Below, piece by piece: positions 7,889 to 16,741 of a DNA stretch of 64,000 bases; position 1 is the first letter of the stretch, and every line of letters begins with the position of its first letter. The notes beneath the pieces were generated by a model. That model ran no database searches. It worked only from the letters and a program-made list of their open reading frames with translations, and was not told where the DNA came from. This DNA comes from Viridibacterium sediminicola (lineage in GTDB: Bacteria > Pseudomonadota > Gammaproteobacteria > Burkholderiales > Rhodocyclaceae), in the NCBI RefSeq assembly GCF_039631295.1, contig NZ_JBDIVE010000004.1, positions 124,001-188,000 on the forward strand. The letters are read 5' to 3'. A program made the position numbers and the translations under genes.

Positions 7889-8329
7889 ATGCCCCCGGAT
7901 AAAGACGATCTCTTCGAGCACTTCCACGCCATCATGCATCTGTTCAAGGACCGCATGCGCCACGCGCTGGACAGCGAAGGCGGCGGCCTCGGTCCGACCG
8001 AAGCACGCGCCTTGGGCTACTTTGCGCGCCATCCGGGTTGCACCCAGCAGGATCTGGTGCAGCAAAGCGGGCGCGACAAGGCGCAGATCACGCGCATCGT
8101 CCAGCAGCTGATGGAACGCGGCCTGCTGGCACGCGAGGCCGATCCGGCCGACCGCCGCCGCTTCAATCTGCAACTGACCGACAAGGGCCTGCAGATCGAG
8201 CAAGCCATGCAGGCTCAGCGCAAAGCCTTGCTCGCCAGCATGCTCGGCGCGCTCGATCACACCGAGCAGGCCCAGCTGATCAGCCTGCTGCAGCGCATGC
8301 GGCGTGGCGCAGAGCAGAACAAGCTCTAG
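7889..8329 (+). CDS. MarR family transcriptional regulator
   Basis: A 146-residue winged-helix regulator. The core reads TEARALGYFARHPGCTQQDLVQQSGRDKAQITRIVQQLMERGLLARE, followed by the wing DPADRRRFNLQLTDKG and a dimerisation helix. The start at ATG 7889 leaves the operator outside the coding region; the upstream in-frame TTG would run through operator 2. It probably represses itself and the divergent siderophore-interacting gene. The ligand is unknown. Confidence 0.88.
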   Translation: MPPDKDDLFEHFHAIMHLFKDRMRHALDSEGGGLGPTEARALGYFARHPGCTQQDLVQQSGRDKAQITRIVQQLMERGLLAREADPADRRRFNLQLTDKGLQIEQAMQAQRKALLASMLGALDHTEQAQLISLLQRMRRGAEQNKL

Positions 8330-8591
8330 ATCTAGCTTGTGGATCTCTCGCCTGTTGGTGGCTCGCTCAGCAAGGCGCTAAAACAGGCGCTGAGGCGTTT
8401 TAATCCTGCCGGTCAGGGTGTAGTGGTTTTAGCTGGGTTTGAACGCTTGGTGCGCGTTTTAAGCGGTTTCTGGCTGATGCCCTGGATAGCCTGGTGCCAG
8501 GGCCTACACTGCTCAGCATTCCGAGAAGCTCTGTACAAGCCATGAAGATGAGACCGCCGCGTATGTCCCTGACCCGCCAGCACATCCCGCA
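8330..8591. other. Intergenic region, no supported gene
   Basis: No convincing gene here. The only item of note is a 17-codon reading frame at 8542-8595 (start MKMRPPRM) whose TGA overlaps the yqaA-like start as ATGA. It might act as a leader that couples translation, but nothing else supports it. Confidence 0.3.
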
Positions 8592-9032
8592 ATGAACTTC
8601 GCGCTCTACGGCGGACTATTCCTCAGCGCCTTGGCCGCCGCTACGATCCTGCCGCTGCAGTCGGAGGCGCTACTGGTGGCTTTGTTGAGCATGGGCGGTC
8701 ATGCAAGCTGGCTGCTGATTGCCGTGGCCACCGCTGGCAATGTGCTGGGTTCGCTGATCAACTGGTGGCTGGGCCGTTCCATTGAACGCTACCGTGAGCG
8801 CCGCTGGTTCCCCGTGCCGCCTGCGGCGCTGGCGCGCGCCGAGCGGCACTACCAGCGCTATGGCAAATGGTCCCTGCTGCTCAGCTGGGCGCCCTTGATC
8901 GGCGACCCGCTGACCTTGGTTGCCGGCTTCATGCGTGAGCCGCTGGGGCGCTTCCTGCTGCTGGTGCTGATCGCCAAGCTGGGACGCTACATGGTGTTGG
9001 CATGGCTCACCCTGGCGTATCTGGAGCGCTGA
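8592..9032 (+). CDS. YqaA family (DedA-like, VTT domain) inner-membrane protein
   Basis: A 146-residue protein of the small VTT/SNARE-associated family typified by E. coli YqaA. It has an N-terminal hydrophobic stretch with QSEALLVALL, a GNVLGSLINWWLGR turn, a basic cytosolic loop, then WAPLIGDPLTLVAGFMREPLGRFL and a C-terminal helix. DedA-like proteins are linked to lipid flipping and membrane homeostasis; a specific function is unknown. Confidence 0.82.
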   Translation: MNFALYGGLFLSALAAATILPLQSEALLVALLSMGGHASWLLIAVATAGNVLGSLINWWLGRSIERYRERRWFPVPPAALARAERHYQRYGKWSLLLSWAPLIGDPLTLVAGFMREPLGRFLLLVLIAKLGRYMVLAWLTLAYLER

Positions 9033-9159
9033 GGGCGGTTGTTTTCACCGAAATCAGACTTCCTGGCTGTGCCGACCCGAAGTTGCTTGCTAAGCAGGCA
9101 AGCAACTTGCAACAATCGGAACTCCTCAATACCCGCGCGCAGACGGGCGCGCATCGACG

Positions 9160-10503
9160 ATGGAAATAGTCTTGCTGCTGGCGCTGATCCTGCTCAACGG
9201 GGCGTTCGCAATGTCGGAAATCGCCCTGGTCACTGCCCGCAAGACCCGATTGCAGAAACTCATCGACGAGGGCGACCAAAGCGCCATCGCCGCCGCCAAG
9301 CTCGGTGAGGACCCCACGCGCTTCCTGTCGACGGTGCAGATCGGTATTACCTCGATCGGCATCCTCAACGGTATCGTCGGTGAATCGGTGTTTGCCCAGC
9401 CTTTCAGCGTCTGGATGGTCGGTCTTGGCCTTGAAGAGACACTGGCCAGCTACATTTCCACCGGTCTGGTGGTTCTGGTCATCACCTTCGTCTCCATCGT
9501 CCTCGGCGAGCTGGTGCCCAAGCGCCTGGGCCAGCTGCAGCCGGAAAGCGTGGCGCGTCTGGTGGCGCGGCCGATGGCCTTGCTGGCGATTGTCACCAAG
9601 CCCTTTGTGCATCTGCTCGCCGGCACCACCCACCTGGTGTTGCGCCTGTTGGGCGTGAAGATCGTCGAGAACGCCAGCGTGACCGAGGAAGAGATTCACG
9701 CCATGCTGGCCGAAGGCTCGTCCAGCGGCGTCATCGAACATCAGGAACACGCCATGGTGCGCAATGTGTTTCGCCTCGACGACCGGCAGATCACCTCGCT
9801 GATGGTGCCACGCAGCGACATCGCCTATCTGGACGTGGGCCACAGCTGGGAAGACAACCTGAAAGTCATCCAGACCGCCGAGCATTCGCGTTTTCCGGTG
9901 GTCAATGGCGGCCTCGACAACATTCTCGGGGTGGTGAATGTCAAACAGCTCTTTGCTGCCTCGGTACAAGGCCACACACCCGATCTGAACACTGGCCTAC
10001 AAGCGCCGGTGTTCGTCCCCGAAAGCCTGACCGGCATGGAATTGCTGCAGAACATCCGCAGCTCCGGCGTGCAGATGGCCTTCATTGTCGATGAGTACGG
10101 CGAGGTGCAAGGCATCGTCACCTTGCAGGACATCATGGAAGCCATCACCGGCGAGTTCAAGACCCTGCACCCGCAGGACGCCTGGGCGGTGCAGCGTACC
10201 GATGGCTCCTGGCTGCTCGATGGCCTGATCCCGATCCCCGAGCTGAAAGACCGCCTGGGCCTCGCGGCGGTGCCGGAAGAGGACAAGGAGCGCTACCAGA
10301 CCCTCAGCGGCATGCTGATGCTGCTGCTCGGGCGGATTCCCCGGGCGGCCGATACGGTCGATTGGGAAGACTGGCGCTTCGAGATCGTCGACATGGACGG
10401 CAACCGCATCGACAAGGTGCTCGCCTCCTCGCTGGCGCCGCTCAAGCTCGAAGCCGCTGCGGAAGCGCCTGGCGCACTGCAGTCGGGCGATCAGGCACGC
10501 TGA
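9160..10503 (+). CDS. CNNM/HlyC-CorC family membrane protein with CBS domains
   Basis: A 447-residue protein in three parts. Residues about 1-185 are a DUF21/CNNM transmembrane domain (LILLNGAFAMSEIALVTARKTRL, GITSIGILNGIVGESVFAQ). A CBS pair follows (LMVPRSDIAYLD ... VVDEYGEVQGIVTLQDIMEAITGEF-like). The C-terminus is a CorC_HlyC domain (DGSWLLDGLIPIPELKDRLG). Family members are implicated in magnesium or cobalt efflux and resistance. The start at ATG 9160 begins directly with the membrane helix. Confidence 0.9.
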   Translation: MEIVLLLALILLNGAFAMSEIALVTARKTRLQKLIDEGDQSAIAAAKLGEDPTRFLSTVQIGITSIGILNGIVGESVFAQPFSVWMVGLGLEETLASYISTGLVVLVITFVSIVLGELVPKRLGQLQPESVARLVARPMALLAIVTKPFVHLLAGTTHLVLRLLGVKIVENASVTEEEIHAMLAEGSSSGVIEHQEHAMVRNVFRLDDRQITSLMVPRSDIAYLDVGHSWEDNLKVIQTAEHSRFPVVNGGLDNILGVVNVKQLFAASVQGHTPDLNTGLQAPVFVPESLTGMELLQNIRSSGVQMAFIVDEYGEVQGIVTLQDIMEAITGEFKTLHPQDAWAVQRTDGSWLLDGLIPIPELKDRLGLAAVPEEDKERYQTLSGMLMLLLGRIPRAADTVDWEDWRFEIVDMDGNRIDKVLASSLAPLKLEAAAEAPGALQSGDQAR

Positions 10504-10504
10504 T

Positions 10505-11521
10505 TCAGCTGCTGTCGCGAATCACCAGTTGGAATGCCAGTTCGATGCTGGCTTGCGCCGGAGTTTGCCCGCTCATCAGCTGCAGCAGGGTGCGTGCGCC
10601 TTGGTCGCCGATCTCGGCACGCGGCGTGTGTACGGAGCTCAGCGGCGGCAGCATCTGGTCGCTGCCGGCCAGATCATTGAAGCCGGCAATGGCGATACGC
10701 TCGGGCACCTTGATGCCCAGGCGGTGCGCGGCAAGCAGGCCGCCCTGGGCCAGGTCGTCGTTGTTGAAGAACACGGCATCGATGTCCGGTCGTGTGCTGA
10801 CCAGCTCTTCGAGCAGGCGCGCGCCCAGCGCAATCGACGAACGCTCGGGGCACAGCAGTTCCAGGCGGCTGTCGTAGCAGCCGGCTTTTTGCAGCGTGCG
10901 TCGATAGCCCTCGGCGCGTAGCAGGGTGCGCGGGTCGAGCTGGGCGGCGGCAAAGGCGATGCGGCGGCGGCCGCGTGAGAGCAGGTGTTCGGTCATCGCC
11001 GCGCCAGCCTCCAGCTGCGAAAAACCCACGCAATGCACGCCCGGTGCATCGGTGGTTTCCATCAGATAGACGCAGGGCACGCCGCTTTGCGCGATCAGCT
11101 GGCGCGCCGCTTCGGTGCGATCAAAGCCGGTCACCAGCAAACCTGCGGGGCGATGCGCGAGGTAGTTGCGCAGCAGCAGTTCTTCTTCCGCCGGGTCGTA
11201 GTGGGTGACACCGATCATCGGCTGAAAGCCGGCCGGGAACAGCACGCGGTGCACCGCTTCGAGCAGATCGACGAACAAGGCATTGGAGAGCAGGGGCACC
11301 AGCACCGGCACCTGGGTGCTGCGCGCCGAGGCCAGCGCACGCGCCGCCGGATCAGGCACATAGCCGAGCTTGTCGGCGGCCTGCTGCACGCGGGCCACCA
11401 GCTCGGCACCAACCACGCGGCCGCCGTGCAGGGCGCGTGAGGCGGTGATGCGGCTGACGCCGGCTTCGCGGGCGACGTCGTCGAGGGTGATGCGTCCAGT
11501 AGAGCGGCTTTTGCGTGGCAT
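10505..11521 (-). CDS. LacI family repressor of the gluconate/TRAP cassette
   Basis: A 338-residue LacI/GalR regulator. The N-terminal helix-turn-helix (ITLDDVAREAGVSRITASRAL, residues about 11-31) and hinge are followed by a periplasmic-binding-protein-like ligand domain (GLLVTGFDRTEAARQLI, VFFNNDDLAQGGLLAAHRLG, PERIAIAGFNDL). It is divergent from gntK, and two copies of a GATAGCGCTATC palindrome lie between them, so it probably represses gntK-TRAP and itself in the absence of gluconate or a related sugar acid. It resembles GntR-type LacI proteins. Confidence 0.88.
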   Translation of the reverse strand: MPRKSRSTGRITLDDVAREAGVSRITASRALHGGRVVGAELVARVQQAADKLGYVPDPAARALASARSTQVPVLVPLLSNALFVDLLEAVHRVLFPAGFQPMIGVTHYDPAEEELLLRNYLAHRPAGLLVTGFDRTEAARQLIAQSGVPCVYLMETTDAPGVHCVGFSQLEAGAAMTEHLLSRGRRRIAFAAAQLDPRTLLRAEGYRRTLQKAGCYDSRLELLCPERSSIALGARLLEELVSTRPDIDAVFFNNDDLAQGGLLAAHRLGIKVPERIAIAGFNDLAGSDQMLPPLSSVHTPRAEIGDQGARTLLQLMSGQTPAQASIELAFQLVIRDSS

Positions 11522-11602
11522 GTCGTGCGTGGTGTATAGGCTGAGCTGGCGATGATGGTGCTACGTGTAATCCCTAGGCGCAATTATCACCGCCCTTGTC
11601 TA

Positions 11603-11616
11603 GGATAGCGCTATCC
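11603..11616. promoter_or_regulatory. LacI-type operator O1
   Basis: GGATAGCGCTATCC is a perfect 14-bp palindrome with the central CG typical of LacI-family sites. It is about 80 bp upstream of the repressor gene start and 114 bp (centre to centre) from the second copy. Confidence 0.75.
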
Positions 11617-11714
11617 GAATCAAGCAAACACTGCGGACTATCCCTGACGGCGCATAAAAGTCTTGAATATGTCGCCTTCGGAATTGATCTGGCAACAACT
11701 GAAAATACTTATAA

Positions 11715-12239
11715 ATGGATAGCGCTATCAAAAACAGCTCGCAAACGACAGGCGCCCTGGTGGTAATGGGCGTAGCCGGCTGCGGCAAATCCAGCCTTGG
11801 GGCGGCCTGCGCTGAACGCCTGGGCTGGCGGCTGATCGAGGGCGACGACTACCACTCGGCCGAGGCCGTCGCCAAGATGCGCAGCGGCACGCCGCTGACC
11901 GATGCCGACCGTGCTGGCTGGCTGGATCGCCTGGGCGCGCTGCTGCAGGCCGAGCCGGGCGGTGCGGTGCTGACCTGTTCAGCGCTGCGCAAAACGTATC
12001 GCGAGCGCTTGCGTGCGGCGGTGCCGGGGCTGCGCTTTGCCTTTCTCGACCTGCCGCAAGCTGTGGCCGAAGCGCGGGTGGCCGCGCGTCCCGGCCATCT
12101 CTTCCCGGCCAGCCTGGTCGCCAGCCAGTTCGCTACGCTGGAGCGGCCTTCCGGTGAAGACGGCGTACTGGATCTGGATGCAACGCAGCCGATAACTCAG
12201 CTGGTGGATGACATCGCCGCCTGGCTGCAGGCGCGCTGA
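11715..12239 (+). CDS. gntK: Gluconokinase
   Basis: A 174-residue thermoresistant-type gluconokinase: ATP + gluconate to 6-phosphogluconate. The Walker A motif GVAGCGKSS is at residues 19-27. EGDDYHS, GTPLTDADR.GWL and TCSALRKTYRERLR form the substrate and lid regions diagnostic of GntK. Its start codon abuts operator O2. It heads a cassette with a three-gene TRAP transporter, which therefore probably imports gluconate or a related sugar acid. Confidence 0.93.
   Translation: MDSAIKNSSQTTGALVVMGVAGCGKSSLGAACAERLGWRLIEGDDYHSAEAVAKMRSGTPLTDADRAGWLDRLGALLQAEPGGAVLTCSALRKTYRERLRAAVPGLRFAFLDLPQAVAEARVAARPGHLFPASLVASQFATLERPSGEDGVLDLDATQPITQLVDDIAAWLQAR
11718..11729. promoter_or_regulatory. LacI-type operator O2 overlapping the gntK start
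   Basis: GATAGCGCTATC repeats the core of O1 exactly and directly follows the gntK ATG (11715-11717), so its first codons (DSAI) are operator DNA. Repressor bound at both sites could loop the intervening 114 bp or block transcript elongation. This is inference from position. Confidence 0.72.
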
Positions 12240-12261
12240 ATATAAAAACAAAGGAGACAGC

Positions 12262-12771
12262 ATGAACCCGCAACACGAGACAGCCGCGCCACCCAACTGG
12301 GCGCGGCGCATTACCGAGGCGACTATGGCGATCAGCCTGGGCATCATGGTGCTGGCCGTCTTCATCAATGTCTTGCTGCGTTACGGCTTTGACACCGGCA
12401 TCGTGTTCTACGAAGAACTCTCACGCCTGATGTTCGTCTGGCTGGTGTGCATCGGCGCGGTGCTGGCTGCGGCGGAGGGCAAGCATCTGGGCTTCGACAT
12501 GGTGATTTCGCGCCTCAAGGGCTGGCCACTCAAGGCCTGTACCCTGCTCGCGCAGCTGGCCACCGCGTACTGCCTGATTCTCGTCGCCAAGGGCTCCTGG
12601 GAACAGGTCAAAGCCGGCATGCACACCTTCAGTACGGTGATCGGTTATCCCTTGGCACTGGCCGCAGCCGGCACTCTGGTGATGTCGGTCGGCATGCTGA
12701 TCGTGCTGGCGCTGCAGATCAGCGGCCGCCTGAACAATGCGGCCAGCGACGCTGAAAGCCGGGTGGAATAA
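12262..12771 (+). CDS. TRAP transporter small permease (DctQ-type)
   Basis: A 169-residue four-helix membrane subunit with the DctQ pattern: NVLLRYGFDTGIVFYEELSRLMFVWLVCIGAVLAAAEGKHLGFDM. ATG 12262 is preceded by AAGGAGA at ideal spacing. It sits 22 bp after gntK and 3 bp before dctM. It pairs with DctM and the binding protein in sodium- or proton-driven uptake. Confidence 0.9.
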   Translation: MNPQHETAAPPNWARRITEATMAISLGIMVLAVFINVLLRYGFDTGIVFYEELSRLMFVWLVCIGAVLAAAEGKHLGFDMVISRLKGWPLKACTLLAQLATAYCLILVAKGSWEQVKAGMHTFSTVIGYPLALAAAGTLVMSVGMLIVLALQISGRLNNAASDAESRVE

Positions 12772-12774
12772 GCC

Positions 12775-14055
12775 ATGCTCGTCACTGTCATTTTCCTAGC
12801 TGTCCTGATCATCGGCATGACGATCGGCATGTCCATCGCCAACGCTCTGGTACTCACCGGCGTGGTGCTGATGTGGCACCTGGACTTCTTCGATTCGCAG
12901 CTGCTGGCGCAGAACCTGCAGGCTGGTTTCGACAGCTTTCCGCTGCTCGCCGTGCCCTTCTTCATCCTCGCTGGCGAGCTCATGAATGCGGGCGGCCTGT
13001 CGCGACGCATCATCGATCTGGCGCGCGCCTTCGTCGGCCACATCCGTGGCGGCCTTGGCTACGTAGCGATTGCGGCAGCGGTACTGCTCGCTTCGATGAG
13101 CGGCTCGGCGATTGCCGACACCGCCGCGCTGGCCACCTTGCTGATTCCGATGATGCGCGAGCAGAAGTATCCGGACAGCTACGGCGCCGGCTTGATCGCC
13201 TCGGGCGGCATCATCGCGCCGATCATTCCGCCGTCTATGCCCTTCGTGATCTACGGTGTGACGACCAATGTGTCGATCAGCAAGCTGTTCCTCGCAGGCA
13301 TCTTTCCTGGCCTGATGATGGGCTTCTTCCTGCTGTTTGCCTGGTGGTGGATCGCGCGCAGCCACAAGCTGGCGCCAATGCCCCGCCTGAACTGGGCTGA
13401 ACGTGGCCGTGCGCTGCTGCATAGCCTGTGGGCGCTGATGATGCCGGTGATCATTCTCGGCGGTCTCAAGGGCGGCATCTTCACGCCGACCGAAGCGGCC
13501 GTCGTTGCGGCTGTGTATGCCCTGTTCGTATCGATGATCATCTACCGCCAGTTGAGCGTGCGCGATGTCTATCAGGTCCTGGTGGGTGCTGCGAAAACCA
13601 CCGCCATCGTGATGTTCCTGTGCGGCGCGGCGACCGTCACCGCCTACATGATCACGCTGGCCGACCTGCCCAACCAGCTTGCCGAAGTGTTCGCGCCGGT
13701 GATGGGCAACCCGACCATTTTCATGGCGCTGATGATGCTGTTCCTGCTCTTTGTCGGCACCGCCATGGACCTGACGCCGACCATCCTGATCTTCGGCCCG
13801 GTGTGCGCGCCGCTGGCCATCAAGGCGGGCATCGATCCGGTGTATTTCGGCTTCATGTTCATCTTTGTCGGCTCGGTCGGCCTCATCACCCCGCCGGTCG
13901 GCACGGTGCAGAACGTCGTTGCTGGCGTCGGCCGACTACGCATGGAGACAGTGATCAAAGGCACCAATCCCTTCCTGGCGATGTACGGCATCTTGCTGGT
14001 GCTGTTCACCGTCTTCCCGCAACTCGTGCTGGCGCCACTCAAATGGATGCACTGA
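12775..14055 (+). CDS. TRAP transporter large permease (DctM-type)
   Basis: A 426-residue, roughly 12-helix transport subunit. Diagnostic stretches are PFFILAGELMNAGGLSRRIIDLARAFVGHIRGGLGYV, MSGSAIADTAALATLLIPMM, GGIIAPIIPPSMPFVIYG and GLITPPVGTVQNVV. It forms the ion-coupled channel of the TRAP system with the preceding small permease. Length is standard. Confidence 0.94.
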   Translation: MLVTVIFLAVLIIGMTIGMSIANALVLTGVVLMWHLDFFDSQLLAQNLQAGFDSFPLLAVPFFILAGELMNAGGLSRRIIDLARAFVGHIRGGLGYVAIAAAVLLASMSGSAIADTAALATLLIPMMREQKYPDSYGAGLIASGGIIAPIIPPSMPFVIYGVTTNVSISKLFLAGIFPGLMMGFFLLFAWWWIARSHKLAPMPRLNWAERGRALLHSLWALMMPVIILGGLKGGIFTPTEAAVVAAVYALFVSMIIYRQLSVRDVYQVLVGAAKTTAIVMFLCGAATVTAYMITLADLPNQLAEVFAPVMGNPTIFMALMMLFLLFVGTAMDLTPTILIFGPVCAPLAIKAGIDPVYFGFMFIFVGSVGLITPPVGTVQNVVAGVGRLRMETVIKGTNPFLAMYGILLVLFTVFPQLVLAPLKWMH

Positions 14056-14110
14056 GGCCGGCCGCATAACGCTTTTTACCCCGATGCAGTTCCACCCCGA
14101 GGAGACACTC

Positions 14111-15124
14111 ATGAAACTCAAAAAACTGTTTGCGGCCATTGGCCTCACGCTGCTGGCCAGCAGCGGCATCGCACAGGCGGCCGACATCAAGCCGCGCCTG
14201 ATCCGCTTCGGCTACGGCCTCGTCGAGCAGTCCAACCAGGGCCGTGCGGTCAAGGTGTTTGCTGACGAAGTCGACAAGCTCTCCGGCGGCAAGATGAAGG
14301 TGCGCGCCATCGGCGCCGCCGCGCTGGGCTCGGACACGCAGATGCAGCAAGCGCTGATCGGTGGCGCACAGGAAATGATGGTCGGCTCGACCGCCACCCT
14401 GGTCGGCATCGCCAAGGAAATGGCGCTGTGGGACACGCCCTTCCTCGTCAATAACGTCAAGGAAGCCGACGCCCTGCTCGATGGCCCGGTCGGCGCCAAG
14501 GTCAATGCCAAGCTCGACGACAAAGGCATGGTCGGCCTCGCCTACTGGGAAAACGGCTTCCGCAACCTCACCAACAACAAGCGCCCGGTCGCCAAGCTCG
14601 AAGACCTGGATGGCGTGAAGCTGCGCGTGATGCAGAACAATGTGTTCCTCGACAGCTTCAAAACCCTCGGCGCCAACGCCGTGCCGCTGCCCTTCTCGGA
14701 ACTCTTCACCGCGCTGGAAACCAAGACCGTCGACGGCCAGGAGAATCCCTACAACACCATTCTCTCGTCCAAGTTCTACGAAGTGCAGAAGTACCTGACC
14801 GTCACCAACCACGTCTATAGCCCGTGGATCGTCACGGTGAGCAAGAAGTGGTGGGACACCTTGAGCAAGGATGAGCAAGCCGTGCTGCGCGCCGCCGCGA
14901 TCAAGAGCCGTGACTTTGAGCGCAAGGACACCCGCGACGAAGCCGCCAAGGCCCTCGCCGAGCTCAAGACCAAGGGCATGCAGATCAACGAACTCTCCCC
15001 CGCCGAAGCCGCCCGCATGCGCGGCAAGCTGACCCAGGTGAACGCCAGCATCGCCACCAACGTCGGCATGGACCTGTGGAACGAAACCCAGGCCGAACTG
15101 GCAAAAATCCGCAGCAAGAAATAA
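14111..15124 (+). CDS. TRAP transporter solute-binding protein (DctP family)
   Basis: A 337-residue periplasmic binding protein with a signal peptide (LFAAIGLTLLASSGIAQA). Family motifs include QSNQGRAVKVFADEVDKLSGGKMKVRAIGAAALG, GLAYWENGFRNLTN and the helix carrying KLRVMQNNVFLDSFKTLGANAVPLPFSELFTAL. ATG 14111 has a GAGGAGA ribosome site. Given gntK and the LacI regulator, the ligand is probably gluconate or another sugar acid; this is inference from context. Confidence 0.92.
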   Translation: MKLKKLFAAIGLTLLASSGIAQAADIKPRLIRFGYGLVEQSNQGRAVKVFADEVDKLSGGKMKVRAIGAAALGSDTQMQQALIGGAQEMMVGSTATLVGIAKEMALWDTPFLVNNVKEADALLDGPVGAKVNAKLDDKGMVGLAYWENGFRNLTNNKRPVAKLEDLDGVKLRVMQNNVFLDSFKTLGANAVPLPFSELFTALETKTVDGQENPYNTILSSKFYEVQKYLTVTNHVYSPWIVTVSKKWWDTLSKDEQAVLRAAAIKSRDFERKDTRDEAAKALAELKTKGMQINELSPAEAARMRGKLTQVNASIATNVGMDLWNETQAELAKIRSKK

Positions 15125-15256
15125 TCGGCTGCAGGGCCGATGCTATGCACCGGCCCGCAAACAGGGTGTGAGCAACGCATTCGTTCATCCGAGTGCGGGC
15201 AGAACTTTCCCGGTACGCAGGCATTACTTCTGGCGCCGGGAGAGCTGCCATCCAGG

Positions 15257-16609
15257 TTAAGTGCCTGAAGAGTCCTCCTGTTTCAGTGCAGGACGCTCAG
15301 CGAGGAGTGCGTGCCAATCCACACTACGGGTGCTAAGCATGACTGCTGCCAGCAACAGGAATAGCAGCAGCGACCCCATCAGCAAGGCATTTTGCTCAGA
15401 CAAAAGAATCACATAGAGCACCGCGTACAAAGAACCCAGGCCAAGTGAGAATGCTCCTGCCAACCACAGACTGCGTAACAGGTGTACCGAGTAAATGCCG
15501 ATCAACAACACGCAGGCACTGCTCGCAGCAAGGTAGGCGCCGCCGAAACCGATGTGTTCGGACAGGCTCAGCAGCAGCAAGAAGAAGATCAGCAGCGCGG
15601 CACCGATCATCAGGTACTGCAGTGCGTGCAGACGCAGGCTGCGCAGCAGCTCGAAGAGCAGGAAGCCGCCCAGTGTGATGGCGATGAACAGGCCCGCGTA
15701 TTTGCAGGCGCGGTCAGCCATGACGTAGATGTCTACCGGGTCGATCAACGAAATGTTGAAATTGTCCATCTCGACCGTGGCTGCCTTGTTGGCCCAGCTC
15801 TCCCGAGCATTGGTTGCAAGTGCCGAAATATGCCAGGTGGCGCTGAAACCATGCTGATCCACCTTGCGTTCGCTTGGCAGGAAACGCCCGCCGAACGAAG
15901 GATGTGGCCATGGCGATGTCAGCGTTGCTGAATTGTCACGGCCCAGCGGTACGACATTCAACGAATCCGTGCCGACCAGCTCCAGATTGACGCTGAAACG
16001 TGCTGTACGGCCCAGCAGTTCATTGATGTCATCCAGGCGTGCGCTCGCTCCGTGCCGGTTGCTGCCATTGCCGACGCCGGGTTCCGCATTGCGTGCTACA
16101 TCGGCAAGTTTCATGTCGAGCTTGCGCAAACCTCGCGGATCGCTGACAGCCAGCACCATCCACGCTGGTCCGAGTTCGATCTGCGATTCGCTGCGGTCGC
16201 GCGGCAATCGCTCCAGCGCAGGTATTGCGAAGTCACCGCTGAGCACTCCTTCAAGCTGGTAGCCATTGACGCGAAATAAACCACGATAGCGCGGGTCGGT
16301 GATCAGCTGACCCTTGAGGTCGAAATGTTCGGGCATTACTTCGTAGCGATGAGCGATCTTGCGTGACACCGTGCGCGTTGCGCTGGTGTTGGGGTCGACA
16401 ACAACTTCCTGATAACGCTCGGTGTAACTGATCGCCAGTGTCACGCCCGCCAATGTTTGTTCTGCCCCCAGGCTCTGGGCGATTGAGGCGCGTGCCTGAT
16501 TGCGATTCTCCAAACGGTCATTGACCACCATGCGCAAGGTAAAGCCGGCGACTAATAACAGCAGTCCGACCATGCATACGGTTACCAGCTTGCTGGTGAA
16601 ACTCTTCAT
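15257..16609 (-). CDS. creD: Cell envelope integrity protein CreD
   Basis: A 450-residue inner-membrane protein of the CreD family. One N-terminal transmembrane helix is followed by a large periplasmic domain (SYTERYQE, GYQLEGVLSGDF, LNVVPLGRDNSATLTSPWPHPSFGGRFLPSERKV, GFSATWHISALA-type motifs), then five or six helices near the C-terminus (AGLFIAITLGGFLLFELLRSLRLHALQYLMIGAALLIFFLLLLSLSEHIGF). It is the main CreB target in enterobacteria and affects envelope integrity and beta-lactam tolerance. A Cre-tag array lies just upstream. Confidence 0.92.
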   Translation of the reverse strand: MKSFTSKLVTVCMVGLLLLVAGFTLRMVVNDRLENRNQARASIAQSLGAEQTLAGVTLAISYTERYQEVVVDPNTSATRTVSRKIAHRYEVMPEHFDLKGQLITDPRYRGLFRVNGYQLEGVLSGDFAIPALERLPRDRSESQIELGPAWMVLAVSDPRGLRKLDMKLADVARNAEPGVGNGSNRHGASARLDDINELLGRTARFSVNLELVGTDSLNVVPLGRDNSATLTSPWPHPSFGGRFLPSERKVDQHGFSATWHISALATNARESWANKAATVEMDNFNISLIDPVDIYVMADRACKYAGLFIAITLGGFLLFELLRSLRLHALQYLMIGAALLIFFLLLLSLSEHIGFGGAYLAASSACVLLIGIYSVHLLRSLWLAGAFSLGLGSLYAVLYVILLSEQNALLMGSLLLFLLLAAVMLSTRSVDWHALLAERPALKQEDSSGT

Positions 16610-16658
16610 GATTACTCCCTTGATTGAACGATGACGGGAGCAATACTGAAGAGCCTGG

Positions 16659-16707
16659 GTGAGGCCTTGATGAGCGGGAAGTGAGGGCTCTGTGAAGAGA
16701 AGGTGAG
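16659..16707 (-). promoter_or_regulatory. Five-copy Cre-tag array upstream of creD
   Basis: On the plus strand, the pentamers GTGAG (16659), ATGAG (16670), GTGAG (16681), GTGAA (16692) and GTGAG (16703) occur with an exact 11-bp period. Read on the minus strand this is YTCAC-N6-YTCAC repeated, the CreB-binding tag TTCAC-N6-TTCAC known from E. coli, extended to five units with one degenerate. The array ends 49 bp upstream of the creD ATG, in the 132-bp creC-creD gap. Confidence 0.75.
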
Positions 16708-16741
16708 GCGCGTCTTCTTCTCCGCTTTGCGGAAAGAAAGT

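Noticed and set aside
8339..8545. 68-codon frame between the MarR and YqaA-like genes
   Set aside because: No ribosome site, no recognised family and atypical composition.
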